Shown one piece after another: positions 44,066 through 52,684 of a DNA stretch of 64,000 nucleotides (its first letter is position 1; each line of letters opens with the position of its first letter). Both the position numbers and the translations under genes were made by a program. The DNA comes from Planctomycetaceae bacterium UBA2671. Its GTDB lineage: Bacteria > Planctomycetota > Planctomycetia > Planctomycetales > Planctomycetaceae. Location of the stretch: positions 243,192-307,191 of the forward strand of contig DEML01000068.1 of NCBI GenBank assembly GCA_002359185.1, in the 5' to 3' direction. The notes under the pieces are model-generated. The model worked only from the letters and a program-made list of their open reading frames with translations. It ran no database searches and had not been told where the DNA came from.

Positions 44066-45583
44066 TTATGCCAACTGTTTCGTAGCGATTGTACCCTCAG
44101 GGGAATTTCTCACTTCATAACCGGCATCCTGGAGTTGATTTCGCAATTCGTCTGCCCGGCCGTAATCCTTATTGGCACGAGCATCATCGATGCCTTTGCA
44201 CAATTCGGCAGGATCAAATCCGCCTGCATCACTCGATTCCGACTGCAATTCTTCTGCATGTTCCATGGGGGCGACATCGAGAATGCGATTGATCGTTCGC
44301 AGCACTGCTAAAGATTCCTGAGGATTTTCATGAGGGCCAGACATCCAGGGGAAGAGCACTCCCAGGGCTCCGGAAATATTAAGATTATCGGAGAGTGCTC
44401 CGAGAAATCCCGCAAGTACAGGATGAGAATTATCGACTTCAGCCGCTTCGCCACCTGTTTTTGCTTCGAGCATCGCGTTGAACTCGTTCAGCTTACGGAC
44501 AGCAGCTGCGGAATCCTTCAAGCCTTTTTCGGTGAAATTCATATTGCTGCCGTAGTGAGAGCGAATCAGTTCATACCGCAAAACAGCCGGATGAACTTCA
44601 CGGCCGGTCACTTTGCCGCCGAGGACATCGCGAACCGTGTAGAAGTTGCCCTTACTCTTTGACATTTTCTCGCCTTCGACCATCAAAAAGCGAGCGTGCA
44701 TCCAGAAGCGGGCGAAATGATCCTCCCCGGAGGCTCCGCAACTCTGAGCAATTTCGCACTCGTGATGCGGGAATATCAGATCTTCTCCGCCTGTATGAAT
44801 ATCGATGACATCGCGTCCCAGAAGCTTGCGAGCCATGACAGAACACTCAATGTGCCAGCCGGGATAGCCCATCCCCCAGGGGGAGTCCCATTTCATAATG
44901 TGCGATTGATCGGGCTTCCAGAGCAGGAAGTCAGCCGGGTGTTTCTTACTGGCCTGATCGTTTTGCTGAACCCGACCGCCTGAACCTTCCCGCAGTTGAT
45001 CGAGTGTGTTTCCACTCAGCGAGCCGTATTTGGGAAAGCTTTCGACACTATAATACACGGCTCCATCCGGCCCGACATACGCATGACCACTTTTTATCAA
45101 CTCGTCGATCATCTCCTGCATGTCCTGGATATGATTTGTCGCATGCGGAATATTCTGTGGATATTCGAAAGCGATTTTCAGGCCAAGTTTGCGGGAATCT
45201 TCAAGGAAGGCATCGGTAAAGAACTGGGCGACCTGATAAGGATCATCGGGATTCTCGATCGCCCCATCCGGCACCTTGCCTGATTTCTTATCTTCCTTGA
45301 GCCTCTTGGCGGCTGCTTCCATTTTGTCTTCACCACCACCATCGGCGAGATGATCGTCGGTCATGTGGCCGACATCAGTAATGTTCATAATGTGCGTAAC
45401 ATCATTCCCCATCACTTCCAGAAACCGACGAATCAAGTCGGCAAACAGGAAAGATCGGAAGTTCCCGATGTGTGCAAAGTCGTAAACGGTCGGACCGCAG
45501 GAATACATCCGAACAACACCTGCTTCGAGGGGCTGAAAGTCTTCGGTCTGGTTTGTGAGTGAGTTATAAAAGCGAATAGCCAT
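44066..45583 (-). CDS. cysS: Cysteinyl-tRNA synthetase
   Basis: 505 residues from ATG 45583. Charges tRNA-Cys with cysteine. Class I motifs: YSCGPTVYDFAHIGNFRSFL (27-46), with Cys29 and the HIGH-type HIGN; GYPGWHIECSVMARKLLG, with Cys247; HTGGEDLIFPHHECEIAQS, with the remaining zinc ligands; and KMSKS (306-310) in VEGEKMSKSKGNF. The C-terminal DALR-like helical domain ends in a tRNA-binding segment (ANKDYGRADELRNQLQDAGY). Length is slightly above the usual 460-490, with an insertion near 77-110 (GGGEDKMEAAAKRLKEDKKS) common in some lineages. An intrinsic terminator follows. Confidence 0.97.
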   Translation of the reverse strand: MAIRFYNSLTNQTEDFQPLEAGVVRMYSCGPTVYDFAHIGNFRSFLFADLIRRFLEVMGNDVTHIMNITDVGHMTDDHLADGGGEDKMEAAAKRLKEDKKSGKVPDGAIENPDDPYQVAQFFTDAFLEDSRKLGLKIAFEYPQNIPHATNHIQDMQEMIDELIKSGHAYVGPDGAVYYSVESFPKYGSLSGNTLDQLREGSGGRVQQNDQASKKHPADFLLWKPDQSHIMKWDSPWGMGYPGWHIECSVMARKLLGRDVIDIHTGGEDLIFPHHECEIAQSCGASGEDHFARFWMHARFLMVEGEKMSKSKGNFYTVRDVLGGKVTGREVHPAVLRYELIRSHYGSNMNFTEKGLKDSAAAVRKLNEFNAMLEAKTGGEAAEVDNSHPVLAGFLGALSDNLNISGALGVLFPWMSGPHENPQESLAVLRTINRILDVAPMEHAEELQSESSDAGGFDPAELCKGIDDARANKDYGRADELRNQLQDAGYEVRNSPEGTIATKQLA

Positions 45584-45790
45584 CGATTCCTGAGTCCCTG
45601 AGTGAGCTAAAAGTTCAAAATGCCATTGTTGAATGACATAATCTTGTGGATTTGGCGAATTTTGAAAAGAGCAGTTTGGAAGAACTCGTGCTCAATTGCG
45701 AACTTGCTCACAGTTGCCGCTGAGAAGCGTAAGTATTATGGTTCATTCTACAAACCATAATTATCTCATTGAGTCCCAAGGATCGCCCTC

Positions 45791-46858
45791 ATGGCTGAAA
45801 ATACACCACGGAATATCATTATCATTGGTTCTGGCCCAGCTGCCTGGTCAGCTGCCATTTACACTGCACGTGCCAATCTTGAGCCACTCGTTTTCGAAGG
45901 GGCTTTCACGGAAGACAACCGCCTCAAAGGAACGCTTCCGCTCGGTCAGTTGGCATTGACGACCGAAGTCGAGAACTATGCAGGTTTTCCTGCTGGAGAT
46001 CTGACCAGTTATTTCGAAACCGCTTTCGATGAACGTAAAGCCGAGGAATTGAAGTCGACGCATCATAAGAAGGGCGTGAGCGGTCCGGAACTGATGGAAC
46101 TGATGCGAAAGCAGGCGACGAACTTCGGGACCGAAGTGATTACCGACGATATCGTCAGCTGCGATCTTTCTGAACGTCCCTTCAAGTTGAAGTCGCTTCA
46201 GGGAAAAGAGTTTCTCGCTCATGCCGTGATTATTGCGACAGGAGCCCGTGCCAATTATCTCGGTCTCGATTCCGAAGAGCGTTACAAAAATATGGGTGTC
46301 TCAGCTTGTGCGGTTTGCGATGGAGCCTTGCCTCGATTCCGCAATCAGCCGCTGGTTGTAGTTGGTGGTGGAGATTCCGCGATGGAAGAAGCGACATTTC
46401 TAACGAAGTTCGCTTCCAAAGTTTATATCGTCCATCGCCGCGATGAATTCCGTGCCAGTAAGATCATGGCTGAACGGGCATTGGCCAGCGAGAAAATTGA
46501 AGTGAAGTGGAATTCGGTTATCAATGAAGTTCTCGGCGACGAGAAAAAAGGCGTGACTGGTGTTCGCATCGAAAGTTCGATTGAAGAAGGCAAAATGGAA
46601 GAACTCGAAGTGACCGGATATTTTGCCGCGATCGGTCATACACCGAATACCGATTTCCTGGGTGGTCAAATCGAAACCCACGAAAACGGGTATGTGAAAT
46701 GGACAGTTCCGTTCCGAACGAACACGAGTGTCGAAGGTGTATTTGCAGCCGGGGATGTGGCCGACGATTACTACAAACAGGCCATCACCGCAGCCGGCAG
46801 TGGATGCCAGGCAGCACTGGATGCCGAACGCTGGTTGGCATCACAGGGAATTGAATAA
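45791..46858 (+). CDS. trxB: Thioredoxin reductase
   Basis: 355 residues from ATG 45791. Flavoenzyme reducing thioredoxin with NADPH. FAD site IIIGSGPAAWSAAIYTAR (10-27), the redox pair C173/C176 in SACAVCDGALP, NADPH site VVVGGGDSAMEEA (189-201) with VHRRDEFRAS after it, and the C-terminal FAD motif VFAAGDVADDYYKQAITAAGSG. It is longer than the typical 310-320 residues; the additional residues include DERKAEELKSTHHKKGVSGP (about 80-99). Divergent from cysS across about 200 bp. Followed by a hairpin repeat. Confidence 0.95.
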   Translation: MAENTPRNIIIIGSGPAAWSAAIYTARANLEPLVFEGAFTEDNRLKGTLPLGQLALTTEVENYAGFPAGDLTSYFETAFDERKAEELKSTHHKKGVSGPELMELMRKQATNFGTEVITDDIVSCDLSERPFKLKSLQGKEFLAHAVIIATGARANYLGLDSEERYKNMGVSACAVCDGALPRFRNQPLVVVGGGDSAMEEATFLTKFASKVYIVHRRDEFRASKIMAERALASEKIEVKWNSVINEVLGDEKKGVTGVRIESSIEEGKMEELEVTGYFAAIGHTPNTDFLGGQIETHENGYVKWTVPFRTNTSVEGVFAAGDVADDYYKQAITAAGSGCQAALDAERWLASQGIE

Positions 46859-46865
46859 AGACGCT

Positions 46866-46950
46866 GGGTGGCGGGGGCGCTCTCGAAGAGAAGCCCCCGA
46901 ATCATAGAACTTCCGGGGGCATCCGCTGAAGCGGAGCGTCCCCGCCACCC
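46866..46950. repeat. Intergenic double hairpin between trxB and the M24 peptidase gene
   Basis: Outer arms gggtggcgggggcgc (46866-46880) and gcgtccccgccaccc (46936-46950) pair with one mismatch. An inner stem is formed by gcccccgaa (46893-46901) and ttccgggggc (46911-46920). It is GC-rich compared with its surroundings and lacks a T-run. Confidence 0.85.
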
Positions 46951-46980
46951 CTTATTGATGAAATTGTTTAAGGATTAATC

Positions 46981-48159
46981 ATGCTGACTAAAGAAGGTTG
47001 CCAAAAACGACGCGAACGTCTCTGGGCCAATGTGCCGGAGCATTTGGAGTGGTTGCTGATTGCCGATCCGCGTCACGTGCAATACCTCTCAAACTTCATG
47101 GTCCAGCCTCTCAGTTTTTCACTGGGAGAACGCTGCTTACTGCTGCTCGAACGGGATCGGGGTGCGACTCTGCTGGGAGATAACTTCTCCATCCGCTCTG
47201 CTGCTACAGAAGCCCATGTCGATCATGAAGTGATTGAACCGTGGTACGATCACAAGCATTCGGTCATCAATCGCGATCACGCGTTATTCAATGCCGTGAA
47301 GCTGGTTTCGGAACGACTTTACGGACGTCCCGGTTCTGTCGAAGCGGAGTGGCTGCCTGTTGGAGCGTGGGAAGTGCTGGCTTCGGATCGGGAAACGCAT
47401 TCAGTCTCTGGGGAATCGAATAAGAAAAATAAATGCTCGACCTCACTTGATCTAGGCACAACTCTGCGATCAATGCGACGCAGCAAGGATGCGGATGAAA
47501 TCGAGTTGATGAAAGTCTGCATGAAAGCTGGAGCAGCAGGTCAGGCTCGTGCCCGTGAAGTGATTCGGGAAGGCATTTCAGAGTTCGAGATTTATCGGGA
47601 AGTTCAACAGGCCGCCATCGCAGCAGCCGGACGCCCCGGTCTGGTTTACGGTGACTTCCGTGCCTGCACACCGACTTCACCGAAGCAAGGAGGCTTGCCA
47701 ACCGATTACAAACTGCAGGCTGGCGATTTGTTCGTCCTCGATTATTCAGTTGTTCTGTGTGGCTACCGTAGCGACTTCACCAACACTTTCGCGGTCACAG
47801 AACCGACCGAAGGCCAGAAAGAATTGTTTGCTATTTGCCAGGCTGGCATGAAAGCCGGCGAAGAGACTCTCAAATCGGGTGTTTCCTGTGCCGAAGTTTA
47901 TAAGAATGTTAAAAAACCTTATCTGGATGCGGGCAAGGGAGATATATTCACGCATCATGCTGGACACGGTTTGGGACTCGGCCATCCCGAAGCTCCAATT
48001 CTAGTTCCAGAAAGTACCGACACCCTGCAGGCAGGCGATGTCGTGACCCTGGAACCTGGGGCATACGAAGAAGGAACCGGAGGCATGCGGATTGAGCATA
48101 ACTATCTGATTACGGAAACAGGATACGAACGACTCAGTCAGCACGAAATTGCTTTGTAA
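46981..48159 (+). CDS. M24 family metallopeptidase (Xaa-Pro aminopeptidase-like)
   Basis: 392 residues from ATG 46981, with AAGGA 6 bases upstream. N-terminal creatinase/prolidase-type domain (about 10-150; WLLIADPRHVQYLSNF), then the pita-bread catalytic domain (about 165-385). Metal ligands are visible in FVLDYSVVLCGYRSDFTN (two aspartates), HHAGHGLGLGHPEAP (histidine), VVTLEPGAY (glutamate) and GGMRIEHNYLIT (glutamate). Expected to remove N-terminal residues before proline, or split X-Pro dipeptides, in the cytoplasm; PepP and PepQ cannot be told apart here. Not part of an obvious operon; a hairpin precedes and another follows. Confidence 0.92.
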   Translation: MLTKEGCQKRRERLWANVPEHLEWLLIADPRHVQYLSNFMVQPLSFSLGERCLLLLERDRGATLLGDNFSIRSAATEAHVDHEVIEPWYDHKHSVINRDHALFNAVKLVSERLYGRPGSVEAEWLPVGAWEVLASDRETHSVSGESNKKNKCSTSLDLGTTLRSMRRSKDADEIELMKVCMKAGAAGQARAREVIREGISEFEIYREVQQAAIAAAGRPGLVYGDFRACTPTSPKQGGLPTDYKLQAGDLFVLDYSVVLCGYRSDFTNTFAVTEPTEGQKELFAICQAGMKAGEETLKSGVSCAEVYKNVKKPYLDAGKGDIFTHHAGHGLGLGHPEAPILVPESTDTLQAGDVVTLEPGAYEEGTGGMRIEHNYLITETGYERLSQHEIAL

Positions 48160-48198
48160 TAAATATGTTCTAGCGGTCTGTTCCAATTAAATATCAGG

Positions 48199-48271
48199 GT
48201 GGCACTGGCTTTGCCAGTGCATTAAAACTCAAGAGTCAATCTCGACTTGCACTGGCGAAGCCAGTGGCACT
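48199..48271. repeat. Intergenic hairpin repeat upstream of the AONS-family gene
   Basis: Arms ggcactggctttgccagtgc (48201-48220) and its near complement at 48249-48270 (gcactggcgaagccagtggc) pair; each arm is also palindromic around its centre. The core tggcactggc...gccagtgcc is similar to the gtgccacttctggcttgccc repeat at 18017 and 63472, so these may be one family. Confidence 0.8.
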
Positions 48272-48371
48272 CAACCTAAGTTTAAATTGGAACAATCCAT
48301 TAGTCACTTCGACGAATCTGGAGCTTCGCTGCGCTGCGACCCCAGCCACCAGGAAATCAAGACTACAACCT

Positions 48372-49589
48372 GTGAGCAACTCCTTCCACGATGACGTTCG
48401 GGATCGACTCGGTGCGATCAATGAACAGAATCTGCTCCGAACGCGGCGCGTGGTCGAGCCGCTTGGGCAAGGGCGGTGTCGTATTGAAGGTCGGGAACTC
48501 TGGGATTTTTCCAGTAACGACTATCATGGATTCTCGCTTCATCCTGTAATTCAATCCGCAGCGATCAAGGCGATTGAACATTATGGGGTTGGGGCCCGGG
48601 CCAGTGTGCTGATTTCCGGTTGGACACCCGCTCATCAAGAATTGAGCGATGCCCTGAGAAACTTTGAATCTGTCGGGGATATTCTACTTTGTTCTTCCGG
48701 ATACGTAGCATGTCAGGGATCAATTGATTCATTGGTTAATGAAGACGATCTCATATTCTGCGACCGCCTGAATCACGCTTGCCTGATTGATGGCTGCCGT
48801 CTTTCCAAAGCGAAACTCCGCATCTATCGGCACGAAGATTTAACGACGCTACGTCGCGAGTTGAAGAAATCTCAATCGGAAAAAGTCCGTCGCTGGATTG
48901 TGACGGAGACTGTTTTCGGAATGGACGGGACGCTCGCTCCGCTGATCGAACTGGTGCAATTGGCTGAAGAGTTTGATACGTATCTTATCTGCGACGAAGC
49001 ACACGCTACGGGAGTATACGGCTCCTGCGGGCAAGGTTTGATAGCTCAGCTTCGCGAACAGGGAGATTTGACTGCGGAACTCATTGAACGACGAATTCCA
49101 ATTCGCATCGGCACCCTCAGTAAAGCCCTCGGATCTCAAGGGGGATTTGTCGCCAGCTCCGCAGAAACGATTCAACTCTTGTGGAACACCTCACGTCCTT
49201 TAATGTTCTCAACCGGATTATCAATCGCAGCCTGTGCCGCTGCGACTGCCGCTATTGAACAACTACAGGAACATCCTCAAAAAATCTCATCATTACGCAA
49301 CTCAGCCAGTCAATTTCGCAGACATCTGAAAGACTCCGGCTTTGAAGTCTGGGGGGAAGAGAATTCGCCGATCATCCCAGTCGTTTTGTGGGATGAAGAG
49401 CGTACGATGAGTTGGGCCAAAGAACTGGAAGCCCAAGGTTACCTTGTCGGAGCAATTCGCCCACCAACGGTTCCGAATGGGACTGCGAGATTGCGAATCT
49501 CTCTCAGTTCTGCCCATTCTGAAGAATTGATCGAGAAATTGATCATTGCCCTCCGGGCTTTACAGACAAAAACAGCCGATAAAACCTGA
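48372..49589 (+). CDS. bioF: 8-amino-7-oxononanoate synthase family protein (alpha-oxoamine synthase)
   Basis: 405 residues from GTG 48372, which gives MSNSFHDDVRDRL; the frame extends back to 48264 but that part lies in the hairpin repeat. PLP-dependent condensation of an acyl-CoA or acyl-ACP with an amino acid. Motifs: DFSSNDYHGFSLHP, HYGVGARASVLISGWTPAHQ, FCDRLNHACLIDG, VTETVFGMDGTLAPL, YLICDEAHATGVYG (with the PLP-ring aspartate) and the PLP lysine K251 in GTLSKALGSQGGF. BioF for biotin is most likely; 2-amino-3-ketobutyrate ligase or a serine palmitoyltransferase-like enzyme is possible, since no other biotin gene is nearby. Its 3' end carries the terminator of the opposing gene. Confidence 0.9.
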   Translation: MSNSFHDDVRDRLGAINEQNLLRTRRVVEPLGQGRCRIEGRELWDFSSNDYHGFSLHPVIQSAAIKAIEHYGVGARASVLISGWTPAHQELSDALRNFESVGDILLCSSGYVACQGSIDSLVNEDDLIFCDRLNHACLIDGCRLSKAKLRIYRHEDLTTLRRELKKSQSEKVRRWIVTETVFGMDGTLAPLIELVQLAEEFDTYLICDEAHATGVYGSCGQGLIAQLREQGDLTAELIERRIPIRIGTLSKALGSQGGFVASSAETIQLLWNTSRPLMFSTGLSIAACAAATAAIEQLQEHPQKISSLRNSASQFRRHLKDSGFEVWGEENSPIIPVVLWDEERTMSWAKELEAQGYLVGAIRPPTVPNGTARLRISLSSAHSEELIEKLIIALRALQTKTADKT

Positions 49590-49602
49590 GTTTTATCGGC
49601 TG
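49568..49602 (-). terminator. Intrinsic terminator of the DUF1559 gene, embedded in the bioF 3' end
   Basis: On the minus strand a 12-bp stem (49573-49584 with 49591-49602, cagccgataaaa and its complement) with a 6-base loop is followed by TTTTT at 49572-49568. The loop holds the last base or bases of the plus-strand bioF stop codon. It is 24 bases after the DUF1559 stop. On the plus strand the hairpin has no T-run. Confidence 0.85.
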
Positions 49603-49626
49603 ATAAGCGAGTGAATTCGTAGACTT

Positions 49627-50601
49627 TTAGAATTCTCCGAGAACGTTACCGTCATCGCGAATTGCCAGATTGATGAGAGTTCTCTGATCGACATTTTCAC
49701 CGATAAAGTGAACGGATCCATCGACAAACACAAATTGTGCACCGCCTTTGTGTCGGCTGCTGAACGCACGACCTTGCAAGTTACTGATGGCAGGAACACC
49801 ATCAATTGTTCCAAACCGGGCGGCTGTCGGATTGGAGAAGGCACTGTCAAATTTATTGCCATCCAGATTATAGACATTAATCGGGACATCTGTAACCGCT
49901 GCCAGTGTGCCAGGAACCCCATCTGCACCACCACGCATTGTAGATGCCCAACCAAACCGGTGAGCATCAGTGCGTCCGCTGGGACCTAACTGATAAATCG
50001 TTTCGCCAACGATTAAAGTATTACTTGTCCCATCGGTCACATCACGCATTCCTGTCCGTGAGTTTCGATACAACATACCATTTTCCCACATGGCTCGTCC
50101 GACGTTTGTAGAAGCATGTTTCCATGTTTCCAGGGTCGGATCCCCACCCATCACGCCGAAATAGTTGGTATGCAGGTTATCACCACCACCGTAAGAGGGA
50201 CACCGGTAAGCATCCATGGGAGTGTTGAAAGCCGTAATATTTGCAGCAAAATCCCCGGTATCTCCAATTGTTCCCACAAATCTCTGGGAAAAATCAAAAA
50301 GATCATAAACCGCATTTTCTTCCAAAAATGGAAGAATCAGAACTGTCCAGGGTGCTCTACGCGTTCCGGAAGTGTAGGAAGTGCCAGTCCAGCCTGCACC
50401 GATAGGGAAAACCGTATGCACATCGTGATAATTCTGCAAAGCCAGCCCGAGCTGTTTGAGCTGGTTTTTACAGGAGGTGCGGCGGGCGGCTTCGCGTGCC
50501 TGTTGGACGGCTGGGAGCAATAATGCGACCAGAATCGCAATGATTGCAATAACAACAAGAAGTTCAATCAACGTAAAACCGGATTTTTTACGCACAGGCA
50601 T
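49627..50601 (-). CDS. DUF1559 prepilin-like secreted protein
   Basis: 324 residues from ATG 50601, with GGAG 8 bases upstream. It opens with a type IV prepilin-like peptide: KKSGFTLIELLVVIAIIAIL (cleavage after the G, about residue 8), then AVQQAREAARRTSCKNQLKQ, the signature of DUF1559 (SBP_bac_10). The C-terminus has the GGAQFVFVDGSVHFIGENVD motif. These proteins occur in dozens of paralogues in planctomycetes and are thought to be pseudopilins or secreted surface proteins. Single gene, with its own terminator. Confidence 0.97.
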   Translation of the reverse strand: MPVRKKSGFTLIELLVVIAIIAILVALLLPAVQQAREAARRTSCKNQLKQLGLALQNYHDVHTVFPIGAGWTGTSYTSGTRRAPWTVLILPFLEENAVYDLFDFSQRFVGTIGDTGDFAANITAFNTPMDAYRCPSYGGGDNLHTNYFGVMGGDPTLETWKHASTNVGRAMWENGMLYRNSRTGMRDVTDGTSNTLIVGETIYQLGPSGRTDAHRFGWASTMRGGADGVPGTLAAVTDVPINVYNLDGNKFDSAFSNPTAARFGTIDGVPAISNLQGRAFSSRHKGGAQFVFVDGSVHFIGENVDQRTLINLAIRDDGNVLGEF

Positions 50602-50853
50602 TCAAGGATTCTCCAAAGAAAAAGAAGGGATATCATGCTATGACTCCGAAAGCGTTCGGAATTGAAGCGTAGCATTCGATAGAATAGTAACTTTCGTTTG
50701 TAAAAATACAACAAAAAAAGGTAGTGTGAACATAAGATTTTGGTTGAAATTCGCTCAGTACCGTTTATTGGTCAAAAATGCTAAAAACTAATTTCATGAT
50801 TTCGCAATCAAACTGCTCTATTTAACCCGCTCCCACTGCAAAAGTTTCTATTC

Positions 50854-51762
50854 ATGAATCAAACCGGCTCTCACCCCCTCATCCTTAAGCACGGTTTGAC
50901 TGAGGAATATCCATTTTCACAAAATTATCTGACCACCTCGTCTGGCATAATTCACTTTGTGGATGAGGGACAAGGGACTGTTTTGCTGTTCGTGCATGGG
51001 AACCCGACCTGGAGTTTTGCCTGGCGGAATCTGATTAAACGATTCTCAAAGACTCATCGCTGCATTGCAATCGACCATCTGGGCTGTGGGCTTTCGGATA
51101 AACCTCAGCAGGAGGTTTATCGACTGGCTGATCATATCGAACGCCTGCAATTACTGGTTGAAACGCTCGATCTGGAGAAAATCACTCTGATCGCCCATGA
51201 TTGGGGAGGAGCGATTGGATCTGGAGTCGCTGGTCGATTGCCTCAGCGTTTTGACCGTCTCGTCCTGTTGAATACGGGTGCATTCCGCTCGCAGCTGATC
51301 CCTTTTCGAATCGCCCTGTGCCGTATTCCACTTTTGGGCAAACTTGGGATGCAGGGAGCAAATCTGTTTGCACAGGCAGCTGTTAGAATGGCTGTGAATG
51401 AGGCTTATCCTCTGCCTGAAAAGATTAAAAAAGGTTACCTTCTGCCTTACGATTCCTGGAAAAATCGAATCGCAATTGATCGGTTTGTGAAAGATATTCC
51501 TCTGAAACTCAGCCACCCGAGTTATCCAACATTGACCGAAGTCGAGCAGAATTTAACGAAGCTGTCGGATAAACCTGTCCTGCTTCCCTGGGGGATCAAA
51601 GACTGGTGCTTTACTCCTGAATTTCTCAAAGAATTTCAACGAATTTTTCCGGAAGCTCAGACGGTTCGATTTGAGAAAGCTGGGCATTATCTGTTTGAAG
51701 AACGTCCTCAGGAACTGGGAGATGCGATTGAAAAATTCCTCGGAAAAACTGAGAACTCTTAA
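50854..51762 (+). CDS. Haloalkane-dehalogenase-family alpha/beta hydrolase (HLD/OleB-like)
   Basis: 302 residues from ATG 50854. Motifs: LLFVHGNPTWSFAWRNLI (45-62), with Asn50 as the halide-type residue; the nucleophile elbow LIAHDWGGAIG, with Asp116 and Trp117; and the catalytic His278 in KAGHYLFEE. Asp as nucleophile and the HGNPTxSF pattern match haloalkane dehalogenases and OleB, the beta-lactone decarboxylase of olefin synthesis. An acidic partner is likely in WGIKDWCF. No oleA, C or D lies nearby, so the substrate cannot be named. No signal peptide. Converges with the rhomboid gene. Confidence 0.85.
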   Translation: MNQTGSHPLILKHGLTEEYPFSQNYLTTSSGIIHFVDEGQGTVLLFVHGNPTWSFAWRNLIKRFSKTHRCIAIDHLGCGLSDKPQQEVYRLADHIERLQLLVETLDLEKITLIAHDWGGAIGSGVAGRLPQRFDRLVLLNTGAFRSQLIPFRIALCRIPLLGKLGMQGANLFAQAAVRMAVNEAYPLPEKIKKGYLLPYDSWKNRIAIDRFVKDIPLKLSHPSYPTLTEVEQNLTKLSDKPVLLPWGIKDWCFTPEFLKEFQRIFPEAQTVRFEKAGHYLFEERPQELGDAIEKFLGKTENS

Positions 51763-51807
51763 TCAATTCCATCAAGTCTGGTACGTGCTTGTCGGTTCCA
51801 TTTGCTT

Positions 51808-52584
51808 TCAGTGTGTCTGAAAATTTCGCTCGGGAACAGGAGGACGGATCAAGCCGAGGGGGCGGAGGGCCAGGACGATCAGAAATCCTGCGAGGAAGCC
51901 TCCAATATGGGCCCACCAGGCGACACCACTCGCTTCGGTTCCTCCCATGCTATAAGTCCCCTGCATCAGTTGGAAGACGATCCAGATCCCCAGAAAGACC
52001 TGGGCGGGCAACATGACGGTAAAGAAAATGACGAACAACGGGACGAGTGTCAAAACTTTTGCATGGGGATAGAGGATAAAATAGGCTCCCATCACACCTG
52101 CGATCGCGCCACTGGCTCCGATGGTTGGTATTGTCGATTCCGGCATACTCAAGTAATGCGCCAGGCTAGCCAGCACGCCCGTTCCCACGTAGAACAGGAA
52201 GTAGCCGAGATGTCCGAAGCAGTCCTCAACATTATCACCAAAGATATACAGAAACAGCATATTGCCCAGAAAATGCATCCAGCCGCCATGTAGAAAAACG
52301 CATGTCGCCAAGGTCAAAAGTGGCGGAACAGCAGAGGGAGCAGCTGGACGTTCGACAAGTTCTGCCTTTCCCGGCTGCATCTGTGAAGCCTGGTATTCCT
52401 GAACGAGCACTTCCGAGCCGGGATGACTCACACGAGCCGGAATCATCCCGTACCGCTCCACCATATCCGGAGCTCCAGGTTGCTGAGACAATTGAAAGAG
52501 AAAAACAATCGCGCACGAAGCCATGATCAAATAATTGACAAACGGAGTACCGCGTGAAGGAACGGTGTCGTGAAGAGGAATCAT
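51808..52584 (-). CDS. Rhomboid-family intramembrane serine protease
   Basis: 258 residues from ATG 52584. About six membrane helices. Catalytic Ser158 in PTIGASGAIAGVMG and His226 in WWAHIGGFLAGF; the oxyanion motif HGGWMHFLGN (99-108) is present. The loop between the first two helices (about 41-90) is long and holds a proline- and alanine-rich stretch. Cuts single-pass membrane proteins within or near the bilayer; substrate unknown. The giant membrane protein gene lies 100 bp upstream on the same strand. Confidence 0.93.
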   Translation of the reverse strand: MIPLHDTVPSRGTPFVNYLIMASCAIVFLFQLSQQPGAPDMVERYGMIPARVSHPGSEVLVQEYQASQMQPGKAELVERPAAPSAVPPLLTLATCVFLHGGWMHFLGNMLFLYIFGDNVEDCFGHLGYFLFYVGTGVLASLAHYLSMPESTIPTIGASGAIAGVMGAYFILYPHAKVLTLVPLFVIFFTVMLPAQVFLGIWIVFQLMQGTYSMGGTEASGVAWWAHIGGFLAGFLIVLALRPLGLIRPPVPERNFQTH

Positions 52585-52684
52585 ACCAATTGACTTTCAG
52601 CGTTGAATGCTGGATGCCTTATCAAGGCGTGGCTCATGAAGAGATCTCCGTATGGTGTCAAACAGACCGGGCTTACGAATTATG

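Noticed and set aside
48264..48371. Extended N-terminus of the AONS-family protein
   Set aside because: The extra 36 codons begin inside a hairpin repeat and show no family similarity; GTG 48372 gives the expected start.
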